Shown here one piece after another: positions 47,182 through 55,233 of a stretch of 64,000 bases of DNA. Under the pieces are notes generated by a model. It worked only from the letters and a program-made list of their open reading frames with translations. It was not told the origin of the DNA and did no database searches. Both the position numbers and the translations under genes were made by a program. This DNA is from Bradyrhizobium sp. CB1717 (GTDB lineage Bacteria; Pseudomonadota; Alphaproteobacteria; Rhizobiales; Xanthobacteraceae), in assembly GCF_029714325.1 (NCBI RefSeq), contig NZ_CP121666.1:930001-994000 (forward strand), written 5' to 3'. Positions within the stretch are counted from its first letter, which is position 1, and the number at the start of each line of letters is the position of its first letter.

Positions 47182-48174
47182 TGCTTGCAGGAATGCCAGG
47201 ACGCGATCGCTCGGTCGATAGCGGGATGCGGGAACTCGTGTTGCTGTAGTCATTGCCAATGCCTGTTCCTTCAGCTGCATGTCGGCGTGCAGGTAAATGG
47301 ATGTCGTCTCGACATTCTCATGCCCCAGCCAGAGCGCGATCACGGAGCGATCGACGCCGTGGTGAAGAAGGTTCATCGCAAGCGAATGCCTCAAGGAATG
47401 GAACGTTACGCGTTTTTTGGTTAACGTCGGGCACTGACGACGCGCAACGGCGAGATGTTTGTTGAGCAAGTACTCCAGGCCGTCGGAGCCTAACGCTCGT
47501 CCTCGCGTAGTGGGAAAGACCGGATCAGACGGCCGCCCCTGGCGTTCTCGCAACCACGCGCGCAAAACCGTAACGGTCTCTCTGCGAAGCGGAGTACATC
47601 TTGTCTTCCGTCCTTTACCCAAGCACTGCACGTGCGCGCCCGTACCCAGCACGATGTTCTCGCAGCGCAAGCCGATCACTTCCGATGCGCGTAAGCCGGT
47701 CTGCACAGCGAGCAGCAACAGGGCTCGATCGCGTCGTCCGCTCCAAGTGTTGAGGTTCGGCGCGGCGAGCAGAACGTCAATTTCGACCGCGGTGAGAAAG
47801 CATATAGGTCGTCGCGCGTAGCGTTTGCTGGGTATGGCAAGCACACGCTGCGCCAAGGCGCTGTACTCGGGCGCATGCAATGCGACGTAGCGAAAGAACG
47901 AATGAATTGCGGCCAAACGTACATTGCGACTACGGGCGCTGTTGTCGCGTTTTCTCTCAAGATGATCGAGGAACGTGCCGAGGAATGCCGTGTCCAGGTC
48001 CGGCAAAACCAACTGCGAAGGGGTTTTGCGGAGCCGTGGCTGTGCATACTGCATCAGCAAGCGAAAGGTGTCGCGGTAGCTTGCGATCGTATGGGGACTT
48101 GCCTGCCGCTGTCGGATCAGGCGGTCCATGAAGAATGACTCCAACAGAGCGGGGAACTGGCTGGCACCCTTCAT
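47176..48174 (-). CDS. Tyrosine recombinase RitC, inner RIT
   Basis: A 332-residue recombinase, start chosen at ATG 48174 (MKGASQFPALLESFFMDRLI). The catalytic residues are present: Arg in QTGLRASEVIGL, HxxR in FHSLRHSLAMNLL, His in LWLGHENVETT and the Tyr in TSIYLHAD. It is third in the trio, next to the element's left inverted repeat, which encodes its last residues. Confidence 0.92.
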   Translation of the reverse strand: MKGASQFPALLESFFMDRLIRQRQASPHTIASYRDTFRLLMQYAQPRLRKTPSQLVLPDLDTAFLGTFLDHLERKRDNSARSRNVRLAAIHSFFRYVALHAPEYSALAQRVLAIPSKRYARRPICFLTAVEIDVLLAAPNLNTWSGRRDRALLLLAVQTGLRASEVIGLRCENIVLGTGAHVQCLGKGRKTRCTPLRRETVTVLRAWLRERQGRPSDPVFPTTRGRALGSDGLEYLLNKHLAVARRQCPTLTKKRVTFHSLRHSLAMNLLHHGVDRSVIALWLGHENVETTSIYLHADMQLKEQALAMTTATRVPASRYRPSDRVLAFLQAL

Positions 48175-48241
48175 GGACGGGCCCTCCGCTCGGATCGCTC
48201 CACTCGTCTTAGCGCGTGGCGCAACAACTGCGGGGTTGCCG

Positions 48242-49105
48242 TCAGTACCACTGGGTGTCCGTGATATGTGCGTGCCCCAAGTAGGTGGCGAGCGTGGGCA
48301 GACGGCGCTCGACATCGATCCCGCCGCGATACCATTTGAGAAGCGTATTGATGGCCAGCCGGTGACGGAATCCATGCAGACGAGGTCCGTGCGAGTCGCC
48401 GGGAGCGCGCAGGCCGATCTCATGGGAGACTTTAACGAACGTCCATCGCAGCATGTCATACGTCACGCGGGTTCCGCGGTCGGAGAGGAAGAAGTGGGGA
48501 CTGGCGGGCGTGCGGCACAAGTGATCCCGAAGCTTCGCGTAGCGCTCCAACGCCCGCCGCGTGGACAAATGCACCGGCACGATTCTCGTCTTGCCAAACT
48601 TACTATCCCGGATCGTCAGCACGCCGTTAGCGAGGTCCACGTCCTCACGACGAAGACACAATGCCTCGTTGGCTCGCAGACCGGTGGCAACATACAGCCC
48701 GAATAGCGTGGCATAGGTGTGCGGTCGCAGGCCGATCGTGGACGGCAACCGCCGAGCCGCCTTCAATAGACGGATGATCTGCTCGTCGCTATAGATATAG
48801 GGCGCGACCCGACGGTACCGATGGGGAAGCAAGTCGGGAGGCGGCACCATGGTGCGCGGATCGTTGGCGTAGCAGTACCGGGCGAAACGGCGCACCATCC
48901 CCAAACGGTTGGCCCACTGAGAAGGCTGTGCATGGGCCGGCTGGGTTGCCCACTTCAAAGCCAGTTCAGTCGTGATGTAATCGGCGTGCACGTGTTCGGA
49001 AAAGTCGACAAATCGCCGCAACAGACGTCCTGTCAGAATGAGCTTGTGTCCCAAGGCGCGACGGGCGCCGAGATAATCATCGAGCGCGGTTCGCAACGAG
49101 CTCAT
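48242..49105 (-). CDS. Tyrosine recombinase RitB, inner RIT, C-terminus shortened
   Basis: 287 residues from ATG 49105, which overlaps the ritA stop by 4 bp. Arg in YVATGLRANEALCL, HxxR in LHGFRHRLAINTL and the Tyr in GHAHITDTQWY are present. The stop comes right after the catalytic tyrosine. In the next frame the expected tail LTATPQLLRHALRRVERS continues to a TGA overlapping the ritC ATG, so a single C was probably lost at about 48243. Activity is uncertain. Confidence 0.85.
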   Translation of the reverse strand: MSSLRTALDDYLGARRALGHKLILTGRLLRRFVDFSEHVHADYITTELALKWATQPAHAQPSQWANRLGMVRRFARYCYANDPRTMVPPPDLLPHRYRRVAPYIYSDEQIIRLLKAARRLPSTIGLRPHTYATLFGLYVATGLRANEALCLRREDVDLANGVLTIRDSKFGKTRIVPVHLSTRRALERYAKLRDHLCRTPASPHFFLSDRGTRVTYDMLRWTFVKVSHEIGLRAPGDSHGPRLHGFRHRLAINTLLKWYRGGIDVERRLPTLATYLGHAHITDTQWY

Positions 49106-50334
49106 GACGCACCTCCCATCCAGGGAAGGGCAATGCCGCGCAGCGCCTTGACATCGACCTTGGCGTAGATTTGCGTGGTCGTCGGCTGCTTGTGACGGAG
49201 GAGTTGACCGATCTCGCCCAAGGATGCGCCTCTGCCCAACATCGTGGTCGCCAGGGAATGCCTCAACAAGTGCGCCCCTTTGAAATCCGGGTCTAATCCC
49301 GCGCGCTCGAGGGCGCGGCGAACCACGCAGCAAATAGCGGTGAGGCGAAGGCCGCGCAGCGGAGCTTTCAATCGGATAAAGACATTACGCGACGAACACG
49401 CGGGACGGACGTGACGCAGATAGTGAACCAGGGCCGTCCCGACATCTCTGGGCAATGGCAATCGTTCCAACCGCTGACCCTTGCCGCGCACAATCATCTC
49501 GCCGTTCTCCCAGTCCAGGTCGTCCAAGATCATCGCCAGGACTTCTCCGCCGCGCAAGCCCAGTCGAGCCAACAGCAGCAAGATGGCGTAGTCACGTTGG
49601 CCGGACGGCGTGTTGCGATCACAGCTGCGGAGCAGTCGCTCGACCTGTTCCGGCGGTAGCGACTTGGGGATGTGAGACAATCGCCAGTGAGCGACCCCGG
49701 GCAGCGCGGCGGCCAAGTCAATCTTTATAGCCCCACGCTGGAGCAGGAAACGCAGAAACGAGCGCAGCGCCGTGACTGTTGTCCGGGCATGAACGCGACT
49801 GACGCGCCGTCCTTGACGAAGAATGAAGCGAGTCAGGTCCCCTGAGCGCAGGTCCTCAAGGCGCAGCGCCTGGGTCCCGAAGCGCTCGGTCAGAAGTTTC
49901 CTCACGATCGGCAGATAGCAAACCACCGTCGCGCGTGCTAGGCCGCGCTCCGAACTCAGGAATCTGTCGTAGTCTCGAATAATCCGATCGAGAGCGGTTC
50001 GGTCCATCTTTTGTGATAACGAAGAGATGACTCCGAGGCGGCGTAAAAACTCCAGCAACTGATGGCCGGTAAACACATCGCCGCGCCGCAGCGAGTGGCG
50101 ATGGTAGGCGTGAAACTGCTTGAGCCTCTCCTCATCAAATCTTGCCAGCGGCAGTCCACGTCGTGCGAGCCAGCGGCTGAGATCCGCCACCAGAGTCCGC
50201 TTCACCTTTACTGTCCGCGAGGTGTAACCCTCGCAAACCAGGAACTCCGCGAATCTGTCGATGTAACAAGCTAGCGGCCCGCCGCAGACACGTTGATCTG
50301 ATGTGTTTGCAGCACCGTTGTGAGTAATCGTCAT
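49102..50334 (-). CDS. Tyrosine recombinase RitA, inner RIT
   Basis: A 410-residue recombinase from ATG 50334 (MTITHNGAANTSDQRVCGGP). It has Arg in ARLGLRGGEVLAMI, HxxR in LLRHSLATTMLGRG and Tyr in TTTQIYAKVD. It is first in the trio and begins 48 bp inside the element's right repeat. The gene is intact. Confidence 0.92.
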   Translation of the reverse strand: MTITHNGAANTSDQRVCGGPLACYIDRFAEFLVCEGYTSRTVKVKRTLVADLSRWLARRGLPLARFDEERLKQFHAYHRHSLRRGDVFTGHQLLEFLRRLGVISSLSQKMDRTALDRIIRDYDRFLSSERGLARATVVCYLPIVRKLLTERFGTQALRLEDLRSGDLTRFILRQGRRVSRVHARTTVTALRSFLRFLLQRGAIKIDLAAALPGVAHWRLSHIPKSLPPEQVERLLRSCDRNTPSGQRDYAILLLLARLGLRGGEVLAMILDDLDWENGEMIVRGKGQRLERLPLPRDVGTALVHYLRHVRPACSSRNVFIRLKAPLRGLRLTAICCVVRRALERAGLDPDFKGAHLLRHSLATTMLGRGASLGEIGQLLRHKQPTTTQIYAKVDVKALRGIALPWMGGAS

Positions 50335-50381
50335 CGTCCGTCTCCTCAAAACTGGGGGAACGATCCCCAAATGGGAGACTG

Positions 50382-50483
50382 CTCTGATTATTCCGCCAAC
50401 GATGCGCCCACGCTCGCGTGATCCCCCGGAAAATGCAGCAGCTCGCCGCCAGTTGCCGGAATAATCGGGGTGCCGGAACTATG
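50382..50483 (-). repeat. 102-bp terminal inverted repeat, right, inner RIT
   Basis: The partner of 47080-47181 with three mismatches. It contains the same paired ATTATTCCG arms, likely recombinase core sites. Confidence 0.92.
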
Positions 50484-50513
50484 ACGGTAATTCCGCCAGC
50501 GGAATTACCGTCA
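50482..50513. repeat. Perfect 32-bp palindrome at the inner RIT right end
   Basis: Arms TGACGGTAATTCCGC (50482-50496) and GCGGAATTACCGTCA (50499-50513) are separated by CA. It lies between the 102-bp repeat and the resumed ritB target, with no counterpart at the left end. The arm resembles the ATTATTCCGCC core of the terminal repeats. Confidence 0.85.
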
Positions 50514-50706
50514 CACCTTCGCGGTCCGCTCGCTGGAGCAGTGCCGCCATGATCGTGCTGCGATCGCCCGCCATATCGTGGCGCTCAGCACCTACCTCGG
50601 CCACGCCCACGTGACGGATACCTATTGGTACTTGCAGGCGACGCCGGCCCTGATGGGCCAGATCGCCGAGGCCGGCGAGGCATTGTTCATTGGAGGCGCC
50701 GCATGA
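50514..50706 (+). pseudogene. RitB, outer RIT, C-terminal part
   Basis: It resumes the gene interrupted at 47081 with TFAVRSLEQCRHDRAAIARH and carries the catalytic tyrosine in GHAHVTDTYWYLQATP. It ends at a TGA at about 50704-50706. Joined to the first part it would give a complete RitB. Confidence 0.88.
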
Positions 50707-51715
50707 CCGCGCTGCCCCTCATCTGAGCAACTTCCTGCGTGAGCACCTGCCCAAAGAACGGAGGGCGAGCCAGCATACCTGCGAGGCGTATGCCCAGAGC
50801 TTCCAGCTGTTGCTCCACTTTGCCGCCGGCCGACTCAAGCTCAAGCCATCGAAGATCGAAACCGAACTGCTCGACGCGCCGCTGATCTTGGCATTCCTGG
50901 AGCATCTAGAGAAGCAGCGCGGCAACTCGGCGCGAACCCGCAATGCCCGGCTCGCTGCGATCAACTCGTTCTTCCGTTACCTGGAATACAGGGTGCCATC
51001 CTGTCTCGACCAATCACGTCGGATCCATGCGATCCCGATGAAGAAGACCGATCAGGCACTCGTCGGCTATCTCACCCGTGACGAGCTGCAGGCTCTGTTA
51101 GACGCGCCAGACGCGAGCACCGTGTTCGGCATCCGTGATCGCGCCATGCTGCATCTGGCCTTCGCCGCAGGCATGCGTGTGTCGGAGCTGGTCGGTCTCC
51201 GGGTCGATCAGATCGACCGCCAGACCATGTCCAGCGTGCATATCATGGGCAAGGGCCGTCGTGAACGTGTCTTGCCGCTCTGGAAGCAGACGGCTGCAGC
51301 TGTGAAGGCTTGGCTCAAAGTCCGCCCAGTCAGCGGCGCTCCTGAGCTGTTCTTTAACGCCCGTGCCCAGGCGATGACTCGCTCGGGCTTTGAATATATC
51401 CTGACCAAGCATGTTGCCACCGCTGCTCGCAAAGCGCCGTCGATCGCCAGCAAAGGCGTCAGTCCGCACATACTGCGCCATACCTGCGCCATGCATACGC
51501 TTCAGGCGACCCGGGACGTCCGGAAAGTCTCGCTATGGCTTGGACACGCCAGCCTGCAAAGCACTGAGGTCTACCTTCGCGCCGATCCGACAGAGAAGCT
51601 CGAAGCACTCGCCGCCATGACGCCGCCGATGCTGACGCCCGGCCGCTTCCGGGCGCCCGACAGGCTTCTTGCCATGCTGAACGGGGCCGGACGCAAGCTG
51701 AATTATGCGGAGTAA
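50690..51715 (+). CDS. Tyrosine recombinase RitC, outer RIT
   Basis: About 341 residues in one open frame. It has Arg in AAGMRVSELVGLRV, HxxR in PHILRHTCAMHTL and Tyr in STEVYLRADPTE. The expected start, an ATG at 50703 overlapping the ritB stop, leads after four codons into a stop, because one G seems missing in GCGCTGCCCC. Translation may begin at TTG 50690 instead. The rest of the gene is intact. Confidence 0.85.
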   Translation: MEAPHDRAAPHLSNFLREHLPKERRASQHTCEAYAQSFQLLLHFAAGRLKLKPSKIETELLDAPLILAFLEHLEKQRGNSARTRNARLAAINSFFRYLEYRVPSCLDQSRRIHAIPMKKTDQALVGYLTRDELQALLDAPDASTVFGIRDRAMLHLAFAAGMRVSELVGLRVDQIDRQTMSSVHIMGKGRRERVLPLWKQTAAAVKAWLKVRPVSGAPELFFNARAQAMTRSGFEYILTKHVATAARKAPSIASKGVSPHILRHTCAMHTLQATRDVRKVSLWLGHASLQSTEVYLRADPTEKLEALAAMTPPMLTPGRFRAPDRLLAMLNGAGRKLNYAE

Positions 51716-51787
51716 GACATACGAGAAAACCGCGGCGGGCAGCAACTTCCCGCCGCGCACTCCGCATAATCGTAGGCTCCGCATAAT

Positions 51788-52130
51788 AGAGAGCGTTTTT
51801 AGATTGGCGGCGCGGCACCGATGCTTCAAAGTGCGCCGCTGTGAGTGCGCCGGTAATCTAAAAACGTGTTGGACGAAGCCGCCTAGCGCGCCGGTGCCGC
51901 TATCGAAATTGGATGCTGCATCCCAGCGGACGGTGCCCTCGCTGAGGCTGCGGGAGATGCTGGATGCGGTCTTCATGGCGAAAGATTCTACGAGATATGT
52001 TCGCACGGACGGAAAGACCGGCGAAGCCTGCGCCCGGAGGGCTCGATGTCGGAGGCGTGACAATAGGATGCGTGCTGTCTACCTTGGCAGATAGAACGAA
52101 CGATGATCAATGATTGGAAAATCCCGACCG
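51788..52130. other. Region between RIT and IS91, with RIT-like arms
   Basis: Inverted arms CGTTTTTAGATT (51796-51807) and AATCTAAAAACG (about 51857-51868) lie about 50 bp apart, each next to GGCGGCGC or CCGGCGC. This layout matches the ends of the two RIT elements. No gene is visible. Confidence 0.45.
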
Positions 52131-53337
52131 TCATGAAGTGTCCAGAAAAGGTGGGTCTTGTGACGCAACGGGCGCGAGCACCTCGATGCACACCATCTGC
52201 CCTTGACGGCAAAAGGGACATTCCCGCAGGGAAACCCCGGTCAGCTCCTCGACCTTGTCGCGATAATCGCGCGCTTCCTTCGGATTCACCGGGATATCGG
52301 AGTGCTGCATTCCGAGGAGTTCGCGGCAGCGGGCGAGCTTTTGCTTGCGGTAGCGGTTGCCCATGAGACCGTAATAGCGGATGCGCTGAAATCCGTCGGG
52401 CAAGACATGGACGAGGAAACGCCGGATGAACTCCCCGGCGTCGAGCGTCATCACCTTTTGCCGGTTCTCGTTGCGATAGTCCTTCCACCGGAAGCGTACC
52501 TTGCCATCCTCGATATCGACGATCCGGTTGTTGGCGATTGCCACCCGGTGTGTGTAGCGTCCGACATATTCCAGGACCTGCTCAGCGCCCGCGAAGGGTG
52601 GCTTGGCATACACCACCCAATTGACCTGGCGGGTGGGATCCAGATAGCGCCGGAATGCGACGAGATCGCGCAGCCGTTTTAATGACGAAAAGAATCGCAA
52701 CTCACCGGCATCGAATGCCCTTTGCAGGCCTTCGAGAAATAATCGCCGGAAGAGTCGGGAGAGCACGGCGACTGGTAGGAAGAAGCCGGGACGGCACGCG
52801 ATCCAGCGGCTCCCGTCCGGCGAAAGCCCGCCGACCGGGCACGACGCAGTGGAGATGGGGATGATGGCTAAGATTCTGCCCCCAGGTGTGAAGCACCGCG
52901 AAAAACCCGATCTCCGCGCCGAGGTGTCGCCGATCGGCAGCGATGGTGCGCAACGTCTCGGCGGCCGCGTGGAACAGGATCTTGTAGACCGTGCCGGCAT
53001 TCTGAAAGGCAATCGCGGCGATCACGTCGGGAACGGTGAAGACGACGTGGAAATACTGGGTATCGAGAAGCTCCTCCCGCCGAGCTCGATCCATTCCGCT
53101 CGGGCGAGCCACTGGCACTTGGGGCAACTGCGGGAACGGCAGCTGTTGTAAGCGATCCGTCGTTCACCACAGCGGTCGCACTGTTCGACATGGCCTCCGA
53201 GCGCTGAAGTTCGGCAGCGCTCGATGGCAGTCATAGCTGCGCGTCGTTCAGTCGATAGCGAAGCCCAGTGCTGCTCTCGCCAGGCAGCACCGTAGCGACG
53301 GAATATATCCGCGACCTCCGGACCTGAGCGGCCCATG
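52131..53337 (-). pseudogene. IS91 family transposase, frameshifted twice
   Basis: Three frames together give a full IS91-type HUH transposase: the zinc-binding N-terminus (GGHVEQCDRCGERRIAYNSC, RSCPKC), the HUH motif in HHPHLHCVVPG, and the catalytic-Tyr helix in EYVGRYTHRVAIANNR, ending in a CPFCRQG zinc element. Frame breaks fall near 53070 and 52850. The active-site motifs are intact, but no continuous protein can be made. Confidence 0.85.
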
Positions 53338-53347
53338 AGGCTAGCCG

Positions 53348-54235
53348 TCAGAAATGTTCGGGCGTTGGTGGCGAGGAAGCCTTGGGGATCGGACGCGGCA
53401 GCAGTTCAAGCGGGCTCGTCGCTGCGCAAACCTTGTTGGTGGCGATCCGCAGATATTGAGCGGTCGTTGACAGGCTGCGATGGCCGAGCAGGAGCTGGAT
53501 GGTGCGGAGATCGGTTCCAGCTTCGAGCAGGTGCACCGCAAATGCGTGCCGCAGAGAATGAGGTGTTACCGGCTTGGAGAGTTTCGACATCCGATGTGCC
53601 TGGCGGCAGGTGGCATCCACGGCGCTTGTCGATATCGGTTCTCCAGCAACGGCACCGGGAAACATCCATGCCCCGGTTGGTCGCACGGCGCGCCAATAGT
53701 CCGTCAGCACCTCCAGCAACCTGGCCGACAGCATGACGTAGCGGTCTTTCTGTCCCTTGCCCTGCTCGACGCGCAGCACCATGCGCTGGCGATCGATAGC
53801 CTCAGGCTTCAGCCGCGTCGCCTCGGAAATACGTAGGCCGGCGGCATAGCATGTCGTCAGGATCGCCTGGTGTTTGAAGCTCTCGATGCAGCCGAGGAAG
53901 TGCAGCACCTCCTCGGGGCTGAGAATGACGGCCAGTGTCTTTGGCGCCTTTGGGCACGGAATGATCCGGTCGAAATCCCAGTCGAGGCCGAGCGTGACGC
54001 GGTAGAGAAATCGAAGGGCTGCGACGGTCACTTGCACCGAGCGTGGCGCCAGCTTCTTCTCGTTCGTCAAATAGACCTGGTAGGCGTGGATATTCTCCGG
54101 GCCGAGCAAAGCCGGCGATTTAGCGAAATGCCGGGCGAACTGCGAAACCTGCAGCAAATACGAATCCCGCGTGTGTCGCGACAGGTTGCGGACCTGCATG
54201 TCTTCCATCATGCGTAACCGAAGCGAGGTCATAGC
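53348..54235 (-). CDS. Tyrosine recombinase accompanying IS91
   Basis: A 295-residue XerD-like recombinase from ATG 54235 (MTSLRLRMMEDMQVRNLSRH). Catalytic residues: Arg in AAGLRISEATRL, HxxR in PHSLRHAFAVHL, His in LLLGHRSLSTTAQ and the Tyr in AQYLRIAT. Integrase genes like this are commonly located directly upstream of IS91-type transposases, here with only about 10 bp between. The gene is intact. Confidence 0.9.
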   Translation of the reverse strand, partial: AMTSLRLRMMEDMQVRNLSRHTRDSYLLQVSQFARHFAKSPALLGPENIHAYQVYLTNEKKLAPRSVQVTVAALRFLYRVTLGLDWDFDRIIPCPKAPKTLAVILSPEEVLHFLGCIESFKHQAILTTCYAAGLRISEATRLKPEAIDRQRMVLRVEQGKGQKDRYVMLSARLLEVLTDYWRAVRPTGAWMFPGAVAGEPISTSAVDATCRQAHRMSKLSKPVTPHSLRHAFAVHLLEAGTDLRTIQLLLGHRSLSTTAQYLRIATNKVCAATSPLELLPRPIPKASSPPTPEHF

Positions 54236-54427
54236 GAACTCCTTGGCAAAAGGGAAGCTGCGCGCGGGCAGCAACACCATCTTGCCAAGAGCAAGCGCTT
54301 CTGAAATCGGGTGGATTAGGTCGCTGTGCGGGTGGTGCCGGGGTCAGTCAGAGACACGGGCCGGCTTCAAGGGCGATATGCCGCGCTCAACGCGGATACC
54401 CTCCCGCGGAGCGGGTTCGTCCAATTC

Positions 54428-54453
54428 CTGTTATGTGGTGCACCACATAACAG
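54428..54453. repeat. Perfect 26-bp palindrome at the IS91/IS66 junction
   Basis: Arms CTGTTATGTGGTG and CACCACATAACAG meet without a spacer. It ends exactly where the IS66 tnpB sequence resumes (54454), so it probably forms the end (oriIS or terIS hairpin) of the IS91-type element. Confidence 0.7.
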
Positions 54454-54584
54454 AAAGGGCATCGATGGCCCCGCTCGTGCGCGATGCCGGCTCAGATCCG
54501 TTCGATGGGGCGCTTTATGTGTTCCGTGGCGGACCTGTCGCTCGACAGGAGATGCTGCAGGATGTGATCCGCCGAAAGCTATGA
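54454..54584 (+). pseudogene. IS66 TnpB, downstream fragment
   Basis: AAGGGCATCGATGG continues the TnpB sequence interrupted at 44969 (DFR then KGIDG). After one frameshift it reads APLVRDAGSDPFDGALYVFR, the next conserved TnpB segment. The rest diverges before the stop at 54584. Confidence 0.68.
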
Positions 54585-54882
54585 AACCTGGCCGGAAGCG
54601 CAAGCTGGTCGATGAAATGTTCCGTGAGGACGCTCTGTTTCTTCCTACGGCAACTCACGCTCGACGTAGCGACCTCGTTTCCATGTGCTCCCGCTTTCAA
54701 GTTAGACCAGAAAGGGGCAGCTGAGATGCGGCCCCTTAGCGGTACAATCGCGACTCGTGATGAGATGCCAGCCCGGCAGAGCTGCCCAGTCTGCCGCCAT
54801 AGTACGCTAAGCCGGCGCTCCTGCCATCGCACGATTTGTCTGGGCCGACAGGAGGGATTTCACGATAAACTGCATCAAGAAA
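54585..54882. other. Region after the IS66 fragment
   Basis: About 300 bp with overlapping frames on both strands but no recognised gene. Confidence 0.35.
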
Positions 54883-55035
54883 ATGTCTGTCGCGGGTATC
54901 GTTGCTTCCGGGACGGCCGCTGGTTCGGGCGCAGGTTTATTAGCTACGGCCCTCCTTCTTCTCGGCTCAGTGTCGCTCGCCGAGAGCCCGGAACACGCCT
55001 TGTTCAGGCAAGAAAGGTGGTATTTCTCATTGTGA
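54883..55035 (+). CDS. Possible 50-residue secreted or membrane peptide
   Basis: ATG 54883 opens MSVAGIVASGTAAGSGAGLL, continuing into a hydrophobic ATALLLLGSVSLAES segment that looks like a signal peptide with an Ala-x-x cleavage zone, and a short charged tail. There is no clear ribosome-binding site. It may be a real small gene or a remnant. Confidence 0.28.
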   Translation: MSVAGIVASGTAAGSGAGLLATALLLLGSVSLAESPEHALFRQERWYFSL

Positions 55036-55098
55036 GAATGGTAAGTTTGCTCGCAAGAACGGAACAGTTAGCTGGTCACCTTCGGCAGAAGCATGAAG

Positions 55099-55233
55099 TG
55101 AATTGGACCCGCGGAGCGGGACCGCTTGAACCGGTTTGTTAGTTGGAAACTGACCGCTCCTGATCCCTTTCTATCACGCTGCCTGCTGCAGCCGCAGTCA
55201 ACGCGTTGTCCACCATGTCCACAGCCTGCGCGG
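55099..55233 (-). repeat. 3' end of an IS3 family element
   Basis: From TGAATTGGACCC (55099-55110) onward this matches the 3' end of the IS3 element at 20184, including the GTTAGTTGGAAACTGACCGC stretch. It encodes an orfB-like C-terminus, VDMVDNALTAAAAGSVIERD. Nothing of the 5' part remains. Confidence 0.8.

Larger units (their letters stand above)
47080..50513 (-). mobile_element. Inner RIT element, inserted in ritB of the outer one
   Basis: Three tyrosine recombinase genes in the opposite orientation, bounded by 102-bp inverted repeats at 47080-47181 and 50382-50483 with only three mismatches. The right end has an additional 32-bp palindrome (50482-50513) before the target gene resumes. 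A CA dinucleotide is found at both junctions. Length is about 3.4 kb. Confidence 0.9.
44970..51787 (+). mobile_element. Outer RIT element (recombinase-in-trio)
   Basis: Three consecutive tyrosine recombinase genes (ritA, ritB, ritC) on the plus strand define a RIT element. Its 37-bp terminal inverted repeats lie at 44970-45006 and 51751-51787 with one mismatch. The 11-mer ATTATGCGGAG occurs at 44970, 44987, 51702 and, inverted, at 45064, 51760 and 51777. ritB is split by a second RIT element at 47082-50513. Without it the element is about 3.4 kb. Confidence 0.85.

Noticed and set aside
45095..51715. Series of integrases first read as phage integrases or an integron
   Set aside because: No attC sites, cassettes or phage genes are present; three overlapping recombinases within inverted repeats fit RIT elements better.
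54612..55142. 176-codon plus-strand frame
   Set aside because: It runs through the IS3 remnant and has a Cys/Arg-rich composition without a domain; the shorter frame at 54883 is more protein-like.
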